NCBI RefSeq assembly: GCF_025562715.2
Contig: NZ_JAPFCC010000001.1
Coordinates: 3,118,501-3,182,500 of the forward strand
Direction of reading: 5' to 3'
Source: Endozoicomonas gorgoniicola
GTDB lineage: Bacteria > Pseudomonadota > Gammaproteobacteria > Pseudomonadales > Endozoicomonadaceae
Length of the DNA: 64,000 bases
A model generated the notes under the pieces. The model worked only from the letters and a program-made list of their open reading frames with translations, had not been told where the DNA came from and ran no database searches. Of the stretch, positions 56,048 through 63,870 are shown piece by piece (position 1 is the first letter of the stretch; each line of letters starts with the position of its first letter). A program made the position numbers and the translations under genes.

Positions 56048-56563
56048 TTATTGGCGACTTTCAGACTTTTTCCGTTCCAGACGGGATTGACTCCGGAACA
56101 TATCCAGAATCAACATAGCCGCACCAATGGTGATAGCAACATCAGCCACATTGAACGATGGAAAATACCAGTCCTTATAGTACACCAGAAGGAAGTCGAC
56201 GACGTAACCATGAGCAATACGATCGTATAAATTTCCAAGAGCGCCTCCCAGAATCAGCGCCATGGAACAAGCCTGCCAGCCTTCTCCTTTTTCCATCCTC
56301 CGCAGCCAGCTGACCAGAAAAAGACTGACAATCATTGCGACACAGGACAGAAACCAGCGCTGCCATCCTTCCTGGTTACTGAGAAAGCTGAAAGCAGCAC
56401 CCGTATTATAAGCCAGGGTCAGAGAGAAGAAGGAAGGAATAACGGTCACCTGCTCATACAGGTGAAAATTGTCCACCACACTGTGCTTTGATACCTGATC
56501 CAGCACCACCACAATCAGACTCAACCATAGCCAGTGTACCATCCCCGTCGATTTTTCTTTCAT
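56048..56563 (-). CDS. lspA: Lipoprotein signal peptidase II
   Basis: The start at 56563 (MKEKSTGMVHW) is preferred over a start eight codons upstream. The 171-residue inner-membrane aspartyl protease cleaves prolipoproteins. Four membrane segments are visible, and the catalytic Asp residues lie in GALGNLYDR and FNVADVAI. lspA is normally preceded by ileS; here the next gene upstream is an orphan at 56700, so that linkage has been broken. Confidence 0.94.
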   Translation of the reverse strand: MKEKSTGMVHWLWLSLIVVVLDQVSKHSVVDNFHLYEQVTVIPSFFSLTLAYNTGAAFSFLSNQEGWQRWFLSCVAMIVSLFLVSWLRRMEKGEGWQACSMALILGGALGNLYDRIAHGYVVDFLLVYYKDWYFPSFNVADVAITIGAAMLILDMFRSQSRLERKKSESRQ

Positions 56564-56699
56564 AAAGTGTCCGTCCCGCCAGTGCATGAGTGTGCGACAT
56601 ATATGATTTTTTATAGTATTGTCAGTTTTCCCTGCCTGATATGGTTATTAACCGAAAATAACATCGTCTTTTAGTTGTTGCTACCCCTGAACCGTTAAG

Positions 56700-57962
56700 C
56701 TATATATCAGCCCATTCAGAGAATGTAAGGATCAAAAACAATAGTATCACTGTTGCCTCATATACCATTATTCCGGAATTCGACCCCTCGTCAGGATCAG
56801 GTAATGTTGCAGACTCAATCGGTACTTCAGGCGCATCAGCTTTCGGAAGGAGTCGAAATTGGCGGCGCTCCTCCTCTGTCATACTCTCTCCCCGACGCAT
56901 AATATGAGAATGATATCCCCCAAATCTTGGGCCTTCTGGCGGATCCATTGACGGAATGAACATCGAATCCATACGCCTGCGGGGAGGCCCCCCCAAAGGG
57001 CGTCTTTCGAATCTCGGTCTTTCGAATGGTTCAGGAAAAATATTGCCTGTCACTTCAAAATCGCTGGCATTTTCCCTTGGTATTGTAAGCCTGAACTGGC
57101 CATCGAAAAGATTGATGCGGTAATTTCCCACGATACCATCTTCGACTTCCCGACTAGACTGAGCGTCATCCATTCTTAAAAAAAGTAATTCAAATGAAAT
57201 TTCCTCCGGGTATCCTTGACCATCAGAAGTACTATCAGGGTTTAAAATATATGCGAGGGGCGATATATCTGGAGTTTCGCTGTCAGGAGAGTTAATCAAT
57301 ACAGCAGGAGGTATAAAAACAGCCATTCTCTTCGAAAAGTAAGCTGCCGTTGGTAAAAAATGAGATTGACAAGATTGACACACCGTTTTTCTACAATTGG
57401 GAAAACAGGTACTCGTACTCACCCTCAGTCGCTCCAGTGTTCTTTGCCTACTATCTTCAAAAAAGTATTCTGTGATTTTTCTGCTTCCCCTGTGGCTTTT
57501 GAAGTATTCTATCAGGGGGCGCAGAATGTCATTCAGATTCATAGCCATAGTCTTGCCACCCTCTGCATTATTCCTTTCGGGGTCAGCGTTAGCCTCGGTG
57601 TTGCCGGTGCGATCAACAGAGAACCTATAGCTAAAAATGCTATGAGCAGGACAGCTTGTCCGATGCCCCTGGGATTGAGATGAAGAACTGGCTTCGTGAG
57701 AACAATCATCACAGTTGCAGTTGTTATAACTAACGCCCTCCTGTGACTCCATACGCAAATAATAGTGGGTCAAAGAGGAGAACCTGTATGTGCGACCGTC
57801 GCTATCTCCTTCTTCTCCCTCTTCGGTCAAAAGTACGGGCTCATCGTTCCCTTTGATTTTATATTCGTAGGTTTTTTTCTCGGCAACAACAGGAAAACTA
57901 TTGAGTAAAACTCCAAATAGCGTAAACAGGAGTAATAAAAAATATTTGTGATTATGGAGCAT
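56700..57962 (-). CDS. Membrane-anchored surface protein, type-I topology, function unknown
   Basis: The 420-residue protein has a signal peptide ending near VVAEKK and one helix at the very C-terminus (IMVYEATVILLFLILTFSEW). The ectodomain has several cysteine motifs (NNCNCDDCSHE, CFPNCRKTVCQSCQSH), suggesting disulphides or metal binding, and an Arg/Pro-rich stretch (FERPRFERRPLGGPPRRRMD). It shares its layout, but not its sequence, with the gene at 12427-13560. It lies in the gap where ileS would be expected. I recognise no family. Confidence 0.6.
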   Translation of the reverse strand: MLHNHKYFLLLLFTLFGVLLNSFPVVAEKKTYEYKIKGNDEPVLLTEEGEEGDSDGRTYRFSSLTHYYLRMESQEGVSYNNCNCDDCSHEASSSSQSQGHRTSCPAHSIFSYRFSVDRTGNTEANADPERNNAEGGKTMAMNLNDILRPLIEYFKSHRGSRKITEYFFEDSRQRTLERLRVSTSTCFPNCRKTVCQSCQSHFLPTAAYFSKRMAVFIPPAVLINSPDSETPDISPLAYILNPDSTSDGQGYPEEISFELLFLRMDDAQSSREVEDGIVGNYRINLFDGQFRLTIPRENASDFEVTGNIFPEPFERPRFERRPLGGPPRRRMDSMFIPSMDPPEGPRFGGYHSHIMRRGESMTEEERRQFRLLPKADAPEVPIESATLPDPDEGSNSGIMVYEATVILLFLILTFSEWADI

Positions 57963-58104
57963 TTGTTCAAACGCCTACGCTAGTAATGAATACATACAGA
58001 AGCGCATAAAAAAATAGACCATAATGTTTTTAAAAGCACCATAAAAACTTCGTTGTTAACTGTCGTTACATTCTAACCTTCAGCCCCCCTACACAAAACG
58101 CTCG

Positions 58105-58254
58105 TCACCGAACCTTATTCTGAAAAGCCTCAAACTGCTTCATAGCCGCTCCCAAGGTAAATACCGTCCAGCCAGCGGATTGCAGAAATGACTGATCTTC
58201 AGGGTTAATCAGCACAGCTACTTTTCTTCTTGGCCAGGCCAGGTCAATAGACAC
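58105..58254 (-). pseudogene. C-terminal remnant of an unrecognised protein
   Basis: The frame from GTG at 58254 gives DLAWPRRKVAVLINPEDQSF and SAGWTVFTLGAAMKQFEAFQ, a pattern seen at the C-termini of large helicase- or nuclease-type defence proteins, but I cannot name it. Another frame just upstream (APEDIQLEDIESW) seems to continue it after a frameshift. This fills part of 57963-58284; the rest shows nothing. Confidence 0.45.
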
Positions 58255-58284
58255 CAGCTTTCAATGTCCTCAAGCTGAATATCT

Positions 58285-58560
58285 TCAGGGGCTTTTACAG
58301 GTTTCCTGATGAATCTCGGCACCCCATTCAGGCAGGTCATCCCGGAATTCATCCATCAGGGCATCATAGATCGCCACCTGATTTTCCTGATAGGCGACGG
58401 CGACGCTTTTAATTTTTTCATTTTCTTTCTGGGTGTGAAGCATAAAGACAATGGCGATAAACAGGAACACCATCATCAGGCCCGCCATCAGGTCAGAGAT
58501 GGTCAGCCAGTGTTCACCGTTCTCACTGGCTTCTTTCTTTTGTCCGAAAATCTGTTCCAT
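58285..58560 (-). pseudogene. MotB/ZorB-like N-terminal fragment
   Basis: The 91-residue frame starts by overlapping the end of the ZorA-like tail (TAATG). It reads GEHWLTISDLMAGLMMVFLF, a single plug-and-helix segment with the Asp of MotB-type stators, then a coil (QKENEKIKSVAVAYQENQVA) and FRDDLPEWGAEI. The OmpA-like peptidoglycan-binding domain that should follow (another 120 residues or more) is absent; the frame stops after QETCKSP. It is therefore a truncated stator gene, most like ZorB of Zorya-type defence systems. Confidence 0.65.
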
Positions 58561-58828
58561 TATGCCACCTGCTGCCTCACAACTTCCTGCATGGCTTTGG
58601 TCAGCCTGGTGTAATCTTTAGTGAATCGGCCAGTTACTTGGGCCAGCGCCTGACCCATCTCGGTCATAACCCGGTTTACTTCCTGCTGCATAGACTGGTC
58701 AATCATCTTCAGCTGCTTATCAACGGTTTCCCCAGTCATTCCGACCTGCTGTCGAATCTGTTCTTCCATGGCCTCGAAGGTCTTGCGGGACTGATTCACC
58801 TGCTGGGTGGCCGCCTGCTCCATCATCT
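58560..58828 (-). pseudogene. ZorA-like coiled-coil tail, 3' part
   Basis: The frame encodes a Gln/Glu/Met-rich coiled coil (MMEQAATQQVNQSRKTFEAM, then TGETVDKQLKMIDQSMQQEV), ending AMQEVVRQQVA. It continues the coil at 59859-60250 once the 1-kb cassette is removed. ZorA proteins are MotA-like channels with long cytoplasmic coiled-coil tails, followed by overlapping zorB, as here. The MotA-like membrane part is missing from the window. Confidence 0.65.
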
Positions 58829-59858
58829 ACGCCCCCCCAATAATAGTACATCGTTGTATAGCAGAAACAGGCATAGTCCCTTATCTGGCTATCGATCAAA
58901 TACAGCGAGCTAAACCGTAACGCCCAGAGTGCGAGTCAGGCATCAACATCAATCATCTCCCATTCACTTCCTCCATTAAAACTCTCCGCAACAGCCCTGG
59001 CACCCTCCATTCCCCCGGCATACTCCGGGTTAACATAAAGTTTAAATCGTTGTGGATGTAGCGACCTGTTCGACTGAGGAAAGCCTTTAATGACTCCTAC
59101 GATTCTTGATTTAGAAACAGGGTACGTAATGGCCACATCAAAAATATCTTTGTCAATGGTGAATCTGGCGAACGCTTGATGGTCCATATCGAGATCCGAG
59201 AAAGCGCGTATATTATGTAGAATAGTATCGCTGACCCATGGTTCGTCACGAACAGTGCCTCCTAACTCCCTGATATCCAGTAAACACATTGATACTGATT
59301 TGGAAATGAGATGGCAGCTGCAGCAAGCTTGAAAAAGGCATACATAAGTGACAAGACATGGTGCACTTCTCAGATTTTCTACAGTAGATAAGTCCGTTAA
59401 CGGGTAGCCATACGTTTTACCGGGCACTTTTTCCACGCGAGAGTGATATCCCCCTTCTCCGGGTGAGTAATATAGCCCGCTCTCAACAGCGTGCATAACT
59501 GGAGAAATACCATTTTCGAACAGATAAGGAACATCTTCGTCAAGCACACTTTTGTAGACATAACCGAAAAATCGACGTCCAACTCTCCGGATACTGGACT
59601 CTAAAATCGAGTCCTTTATCTTGGTTGTATCTTGAAAAAACTGGCTTTTGGTCAAAAGAAGCATGTTGCTTTCTTTAAAAATATCTTTTGCATTTAGTCG
59701 GGAATCAGGCATCGTCAACACTCCGGTTCAAGCTATTTGTCAGGTTATGCGACGGCATGGAATCAATCATGTCCACCAAGGTTAGTGCATCGTTGCATAG
59801 CTGAAAAAGGCGTAGTCTCTTATCTGGCTATTGATCAAATACAGCGAGCTAAACCGTA
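58829..59858 (-). mobile_element. 1-kb cassette inserted in the ZorA-like tail, with 71-bp direct repeats
   Basis: The tail sequence CATCATCT at 58821-58828 continues directly into CCCCCAACTG only at 59859 onward (compare the uninterrupted copy at 60203-60222). The inserted part carries direct repeats at 58849-58919 and 59788-59858, differing at about six of 71 positions (shared block TTATCTGGCTAT, then GATCAAATACAGCGAGCTAA). No transposase is present; it may be a non-autonomous cassette. Confidence 0.7.
58936..59721 (-). CDS. Cassette cargo protein, function unknown
   Basis: The 261-residue protein (start 59721, or 59712 at MPDSRLNAKD) has no signal peptide. A segment FFGYVYKSVLDEDVPYLFEN followed by GISP loosely recalls the first motif of cholera/pertussis-type ADP-ribosyltransferases (Arg or Tyr, then a helix ending FENGF). 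The later STS and ExE motifs are not clear, so this is only a hint. Cysteines cluster in the middle (CLFQACCSCH). It is the only gene of the inserted cassette. Confidence 0.5.
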   Translation of the reverse strand: MLTMPDSRLNAKDIFKESNMLLLTKSQFFQDTTKIKDSILESSIRRVGRRFFGYVYKSVLDEDVPYLFENGISPVMHAVESGLYYSPGEGGYHSRVEKVPGKTYGYPLTDLSTVENLRSAPCLVTYVCLFQACCSCHLISKSVSMCLLDIRELGGTVRDEPWVSDTILHNIRAFSDLDMDHQAFARFTIDKDIFDVAITYPVSKSRIVGVIKGFPQSNRSLHPQRFKLYVNPEYAGGMEGARAVAESFNGGSEWEMIDVDA

Positions 59859-60250
59859 TCCCCCAACTGTTTTTGCAGCTGCTCGGTGAAGTTCATCATA
59901 GCGTTACGCACATCAGTGGTATCGGCCACCAGATTCTGATTAGCTTCCGTCATGGTTGTATTTATAGAACGGGCACCCACCACCAGTTCTTCAACCATAT
60001 CCCGGACGTTGTTGTTCAGGTCACTGACGGCATCTTCAAGGAGCTGTTTGATGGTTTCTGTCTGGGTTTGCAGATAGTCCGAGCTGGCCTGCAGGCTTTC
60101 GTTGGTATGTGCGGCATTGGGGGAGAACCCTGTGGCGGCGAGTTCTTCCAAGGTCGTGAAAGTCTTGCGGGACTGATTCACCCGCTGGGTGGCCGCCTGT
60201 TCCATCATCTCCCCCAACTGTTTTTGCAGCTGCTCGGTGGAGTTCATCAT
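59859..60250 (-). pseudogene. ZorA-like coiled-coil tail, 5' part
   Basis: The frame encodes a long helical coil with two copies of an internal unit: NSTEQLQKQLGEMMEQAATQ near the start and NFTEQLQKQLG at its end, the second continuing as EMMEQAATQQVNQSRKTF after the cassette. Upstream of about 60254 the expected MotA-like part is absent and unrelated sequence begins, so the gene is broken at both points. Confidence 0.65.
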
Positions 60251-60398
60251 GGCATTGAGGTCACCCCACAGGGTTTCATTTGTCCGACAAGGGATTAGGC
60301 GTTTTATGGTGTCGACTAAACGTTAGGCTACAAAGGAAGTTCAAAATTATATAAAATCAGTGCAGCATGCATATTTGTCATTTGGTGCAGAAAGGTTT

Positions 60399-60939
60399 AT
60401 GAAAATAGTTGTGGCACAGCATAAGGGAGGAGTCGGTAAAACTACTCTGAAGACACTTAGAAATTGATACAGGTATGAACGATGTAGATGTCTTATGGAA
60501 TCCAGAAAGGGTTAGCTTATCTACAAATGGCGCATATGCTGAATATGATAATATTGTTGTTGATATTGACACTCAAATTCAGAATGCCCTACAAGTCATA
60601 ACTGAATTATCACCTGATGTTATTTTGATCCCTATTGATGATCAATACCTATCTATCAGCCATGTAAAAGATACTCTTACTCTAATTCAGTCAATGGAAG
60701 GAATTGTGTGTTACCCTGCAATAGTAAAAATCGTTCAAATGGGTGCAGATCATGATTTAGAATCAATTATAGGCTCTATGACTAACTTACCAGTTAACCT
60801 TTACATAGGATATGGTCTACCCTATCTAAGAAAAGAATTCAATGAGTCGTTAAGAAAGTGTGAATTAATTTGGGATTTGAATGAGGAATACTATTCAATC
60901 AGGAAACTAATAGATGAGGTCATCAGCCATGAGCAATGA
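60399..60939 (+). pseudogene. ParA/MinD-like ATPase, internal deletion and frameshift
   Basis: An ATG at 60399 after AAAGG opens MKIVVAQHKGGVGKTTL, a ParA deviant Walker A loop, then stops at about 60467. The following frame, from about 60451 to 60939, reads LEIDTGMNDVDVLWNPERVS, then NIVVDIDTQIQNALQVITEL (the Walker A' Asp) and VILIPIDDQYLSISHVKDTL. Together they make a ParA-like protein lacking roughly 20-40 residues between the two. It appears to be a partition-type ATPase gene damaged by deletion. It overlaps the next gene. Confidence 0.75.
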
Positions 60940-61318
60940 AAATTATAACAACTATATTAAAGCTATTTCTAAAGGCTCCAAAACTCAAAGCGATTTTGAC
61001 AAAGGTATTCTTTCTATTTCTCTGGATGAGCAGTCCATAAAGTTAATAAAAGATATCAAAAGTTTTATGGAGTGGGATCTGGATACTGCAATAAATAGTG
61101 CTATCACATATTTTTACAAAACAAATGAATCTGAAAATGTAAGTCAAAGTGATGTTAGTGAAGCTAGCGGTAGGAGAATAAAGTTCACTCCCACCTTCAA
61201 AAACAAACAACGTATCACAAAAGCGATAGAAAAAAATCAGCTAGATGAAAAGTATTATATAATTCTTATTCATTTCGCACTCAAATCTTTCTGTAAAGTT
61301 ATACACAGCAAACACTGA
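60929..61318 (+). CDS. Small ribbon-helix-helix-like partner protein
   Basis: The start at 60929 (MSNENYNNYIKAISKG) overlaps the ParA-like frame by 11 bases. The segment LSISLDEQSIKLIKDIKSFM followed by EWDLDTAINSAITYFYK resembles a ribbon-helix-helix or CopG-like fold, as found in plasmid-type partition partners; the C-terminus is basic. About 129 residues. Its stop overlaps the next start by one base. The assignment is by pattern and context only. Confidence 0.5.
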   Translation: MSNENYNNYIKAISKGSKTQSDFDKGILSISLDEQSIKLIKDIKSFMEWDLDTAINSAITYFYKTNESENVSQSDVSEASGRRIKFTPTFKNKQRITKAIEKNQLDEKYYIILIHFALKSFCKVIHSKH

Positions 61319-61773
61319 TGAGTAGAAATACATACTTTCTTGTTTCTTCAATTCTTCAGAATAGTAATAACAGCAAGCAAAAAATAGGCCAAAGAATAGC
61401 GTATCATCTTGGCCTGACTCCCGGTCCAAGAGGAGCTGATGATGGTGTAGATGGATTCTTCGAAATGGAAGATGGTTCAAAAATACATTTTCAATCCAAA
61501 CTAAGAAGTTCAAGGCTCGATAGATCAGATGCAAGAGAGTATTTTTCTGACATTGAATATCATCAAGCTGATATAAGTATTATGCTGTCTGGTGTTGGCT
61601 TTAAGAAAACATTTGAAGAACGATTGTTTGGTCACAGATCAATTAAGAATGTTGAAATTCACTTGCTAGAACTAAAAGATATTTTTGAGAAAACTGATGC
61701 CTTTATAGAAGCCACAAAAGTTGTTCCACAACTTCGCTATCTGGAAGAAGGAATGAAAAACGAGATTGACTAA
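61318..61773 (+). CDS. Restriction-endonuclease-like protein
   Basis: The 151-residue protein contains GPRGADDGVDGFFEMEDGSK followed by IHFQSKLRSSRL. This spacing (Asp-Gly, then a strand with QxK) matches PD-(D/E)xK nucleases of the Mrr-like type, where Gln replaces the usual acidic residue. A later hydrophobic strand (ADISIMLSGVGF) also fits. It is translationally coupled to the RHH-like gene, so ATPase, RHH and nuclease genes form one unit. Confidence 0.55.
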   Translation: MSRNTYFLVSSILQNSNNSKQKIGQRIAYHLGLTPGPRGADDGVDGFFEMEDGSKIHFQSKLRSSRLDRSDAREYFSDIEYHQADISIMLSGVGFKKTFEERLFGHRSIKNVEIHLLELKDIFEKTDAFIEATKVVPQLRYLEEGMKNEID

Positions 61774-61837
61774 TGTGCAAAGTTCTGGATCGGGAAAGAG
61801 TTGCTGCTTTGTACTGGACAAAAATCCGAGTGGAATT

Positions 61838-61885
61838 ATGTGTCAGGTCTTTCATTGTACAGTTATGCAAATTGCAAGACCTGAC
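61838..61885. repeat. Palindromic repeat P1 (TGTCAGGTCTT type)
   Basis: TGTCAGGTCTT and AAGACCTGACA are separated by 26 bases. Related elements occur at about 63421-63465 and 63826-63870. Together they bracket two minus-strand genes, the SHOCT gene and the HIRAN gene. They resemble the short palindromes associated with REP-type transposases. The rest of 61774-61909 shows no gene. Confidence 0.65.
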
Positions 61886-62094
61886 ACCGTTTGACATGTT
61901 ACTCTTTCATTAATTCAGATTTTTTACTTTAAACTCCTCATTAGATATTACACCTTTTTCTTTTAACTCATGCCATTTAAGAAGCTCATCTGCGACATTG
62001 CCATTGTTGGAGTAAAACTTTGTGCCATACTTTCCTAGCTTTTGGCTCGTTAGGTAAAGATAAGCACCTAACAATAAACCCGGTATTGAACAAA

Positions 62095-63215
62095 CCTGAA
62101 TTCAAGTCATAAGTGCATAACCCATGACTTTTCTTGCATCTATTCCAGTTGACTCTTTAAATGCCTCATAAGGAGTCTTGTAGCCCAGGCACTTTCTTGG
62201 CCTGTTGTTCAGCTTATCCACTGCAATGATGACATCTTTTTCTGTCACGCCATTAAGCTCCATCGACTTGGGGAAATACTGCCTTAGCAAACCATTAGCA
62301 TTCTCATTCTGGCCTCTTTCCCAAGAATGGTAGGGGGCAGCAAAGTAGCTGTCACATTTTAAAGCTTTGGCAATTGATTCATGCTGAACAAACTCCTTTC
62401 CATTGTCGTATGTTATTGTCTTTACAAACCTTTTCAGAGGCTTGAGTACGTCAATTATTCCCTGTTTAACCGCTTTTGCCTTCTTGCCTGGTAGAGGGAC
62501 AGCAAGGCGAAGCTTGGTTTTTCGTTCATCTAATGTAGCGATGGCTCCTTTATGATTTTTACCTATTACAGTATCAGCTTCCCAGTCACCAACTCGCTCT
62601 CTGTTGTTGACCACTTCGGGGCGTTCTTCAATGCCAACCCGATTTGGTATACCGGTTCGGTTATGAGCTGAACCGTATCGCTTTCGATAAGTTTTTTTCT
62701 GGTGCCTCAAGTGCTTATAGAGCGAGCCTCCGCGCCGTTTATCATCCGCTACAAATTGATAAATCGTCTCATGATGCAGCTTGATTACACCGTCCTTTTC
62801 AAGCCTTCCAGCCACTTGTTCAGGACTCCAATCTGAACGGATATCGTTTGAAATACGTTGTTTAATGTCGTCTGTCAGCTTAATAGCTTTTGGCTTATCT
62901 TTGTGCCGCTGCCGAGCTGTGCGATTAGCCTGTTGGTGCCTGTACCCTCTTTGCCCTTTATTGCGGTTTACTTCTCGCGACACGGTAGGCTGTGAACGGC
63001 CAAGCTTTTTAGCAATTTTGTTTTGTGAAGTCCCATTTTTGAGTTCAGTTTCGATATAATATCTCTCTTCAGAGCTCAGGTGTGTATAGGCCATCCTTGG
63101 CTTCCTCTGTATGGTTTGGTTGCTTTACAGAATACCCCTGAGTTCTGATTCACTTCAAAGGTTCTGAAACAATCCTCTGGTTACAGAGGTTATGCACTTA
63201 TGATACGAATTCAGG
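62095..63215 (-). mobile_element. IS30-family insertion sequence, copy 2 (1121 bp)
   Basis: Same length and same terminal sequences as copy 1 at 3815-4935, in the opposite orientation. The triplet AAA flanks it on both sides as the target duplication. It is inserted in the SHOCT gene. Confidence 0.93.
62102..63094 (-). CDS. IS30-family transposase, copy 2
   Basis: The protein sequence is identical to that of copy 1 over all 330 residues, including the HTH (GRSQPTVSRE) and the three DDE positions. Intact. Confidence 0.95.
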   Translation of the reverse strand: MAYTHLSSEERYYIETELKNGTSQNKIAKKLGRSQPTVSREVNRNKGQRGYRHQQANRTARQRHKDKPKAIKLTDDIKQRISNDIRSDWSPEQVAGRLEKDGVIKLHHETIYQFVADDKRRGGSLYKHLRHQKKTYRKRYGSAHNRTGIPNRVGIEERPEVVNNRERVGDWEADTVIGKNHKGAIATLDERKTKLRLAVPLPGKKAKAVKQGIIDVLKPLKRFVKTITYDNGKEFVQHESIAKALKCDSYFAAPYHSWERGQNENANGLLRQYFPKSMELNGVTEKDVIIAVDKLNNRPRKCLGYKTPYEAFKESTGIDARKVMGYALMT

Positions 63216-63420
63216 AAATTATAAGACCCGTAAGTTTTCCATTTAGGACTCCTATGAATCCTAAAAGGACCAAAGCTATTGAAAGTAAGATACAAAATAT
63301 TCTATATTTTTGGATAAACTTTGTCATTAAACAACCATTATTAATTAAATTTCACCAGATTTATCGGTATCTACTATTTTGCATGACTTTCTGGGTATTT
63401 ATCTGTTTATTAAAATTGGG

Positions 63421-63465
63421 ATCAGGCCTTTCATTGTGTAATTATACAAATGCAAAACCTGACCT
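63421..63465. repeat. Palindromic repeat P2 (TGTCAGGTCTT type)
   Basis: ATCAGGCCTTTCATTGT and CAAAACCTGAC frame a copy closely related to P1 (shared CTTTCATTGT and ACCTGAC blocks). It lies just upstream of the SHOCT gene start and downstream of the HIRAN gene. Confidence 0.6.
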
Positions 63466-63475
63466 AGTTTTATTT

Positions 63476-63805
63476 TCAATAGTTTAGTTCTATGGTTACT
63501 CTCGGATACTCCCGTCCTTCAGGAGCATAGAAGCTTTTTACTCTGGCAGAAACAGCAACACCAGAATCTATTTTCTTTGATAAGGGCTTGGCTCTGCTTC
63601 GTTTTATATAGCCAATCTTCTTTTTTGAAATACCTAACAAACCAAACAATCTTGGAATAACAATAAATACAGCAATTGCATTTTCGTCATATTTATTATT
63701 TGGTTCTCTTCCCAAAATCACTTTGAGACCATTTTTACAGTGTTTTTTGATCACTTCGTCTCTTCCCTCAAAACCAGTTCCTGCAATGACTGCGCTGGTA
63801 CTCAT
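63476..63805 (-). CDS. Stand-alone HIRAN-domain protein
   Basis: The start at 63805 (MSTSAVIAGTGFEGRDEVIK) is preferred over a frame opening at 63841, whose first codons lie in palindrome P3. The 109-residue protein is essentially one HIRAN domain, with GREPNNKYDENAIAVF as its central motif and IGYIKRSRAKPLSKKID following. HIRAN domains recognise 3' DNA ends or stalled forks and usually sit on helicases or SNF2 proteins; alone they are less common. It faces the same way as the SHOCT gene. Confidence 0.75.
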   Translation of the reverse strand: MSTSAVIAGTGFEGRDEVIKKHCKNGLKVILGREPNNKYDENAIAVFIVIPRLFGLLGISKKKIGYIKRSRAKPLSKKIDSGVAVSARVKSFYAPEGREYPRVTIELNY

Positions 63806-63825
63806 AAAATCTCCTTCATAACTAG

Positions 63826-63870
63826 ATGTCAGGTCTTGCAATAATATATTTAAAGGCTCAAGACCTGATA
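63826..63870. repeat. Palindromic repeat P3 (TGTCAGGTCTT type)
   Basis: TGTCAGGTCTTG and CAAGACCTGATA frame a third related element, just upstream of the HIRAN gene. The remaining stretch to 64000 is AT-rich and shows no gene. Confidence 0.6.

Larger units (their letters stand above)
61910..63327 (-). pseudogene. Small membrane protein with SHOCT domain, split by IS30 copy 2
   Basis: The N-terminal half, from ATG at 63327, reads MTKFIQKYRIFCILLSIALV, a membrane helix, and reaches the IS30 end at 63216. The C-terminal half, 61910-62094, contains a second helix (PGLLLGAYLYLT) and LLKWHELKEKGVISNEEF, a clear SHOCT domain. Removing the element with one copy of the AAA duplication restores a 97-residue frame exactly. 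SHOCT domains are small C-terminal oligomerisation modules. The gene was intact until recently. Confidence 0.85.

Noticed and set aside
60280..60350. GTTAGGC near ATTAGGCG, recalling integron attC core sites
   Set aside because: No complementary core pair at attC spacing and no integrase gene in the window.
61774..63870. Cassette-like gene order with palindromes, suggesting an integron
   Set aside because: The palindromes lack attC core motifs and look more like REP elements.
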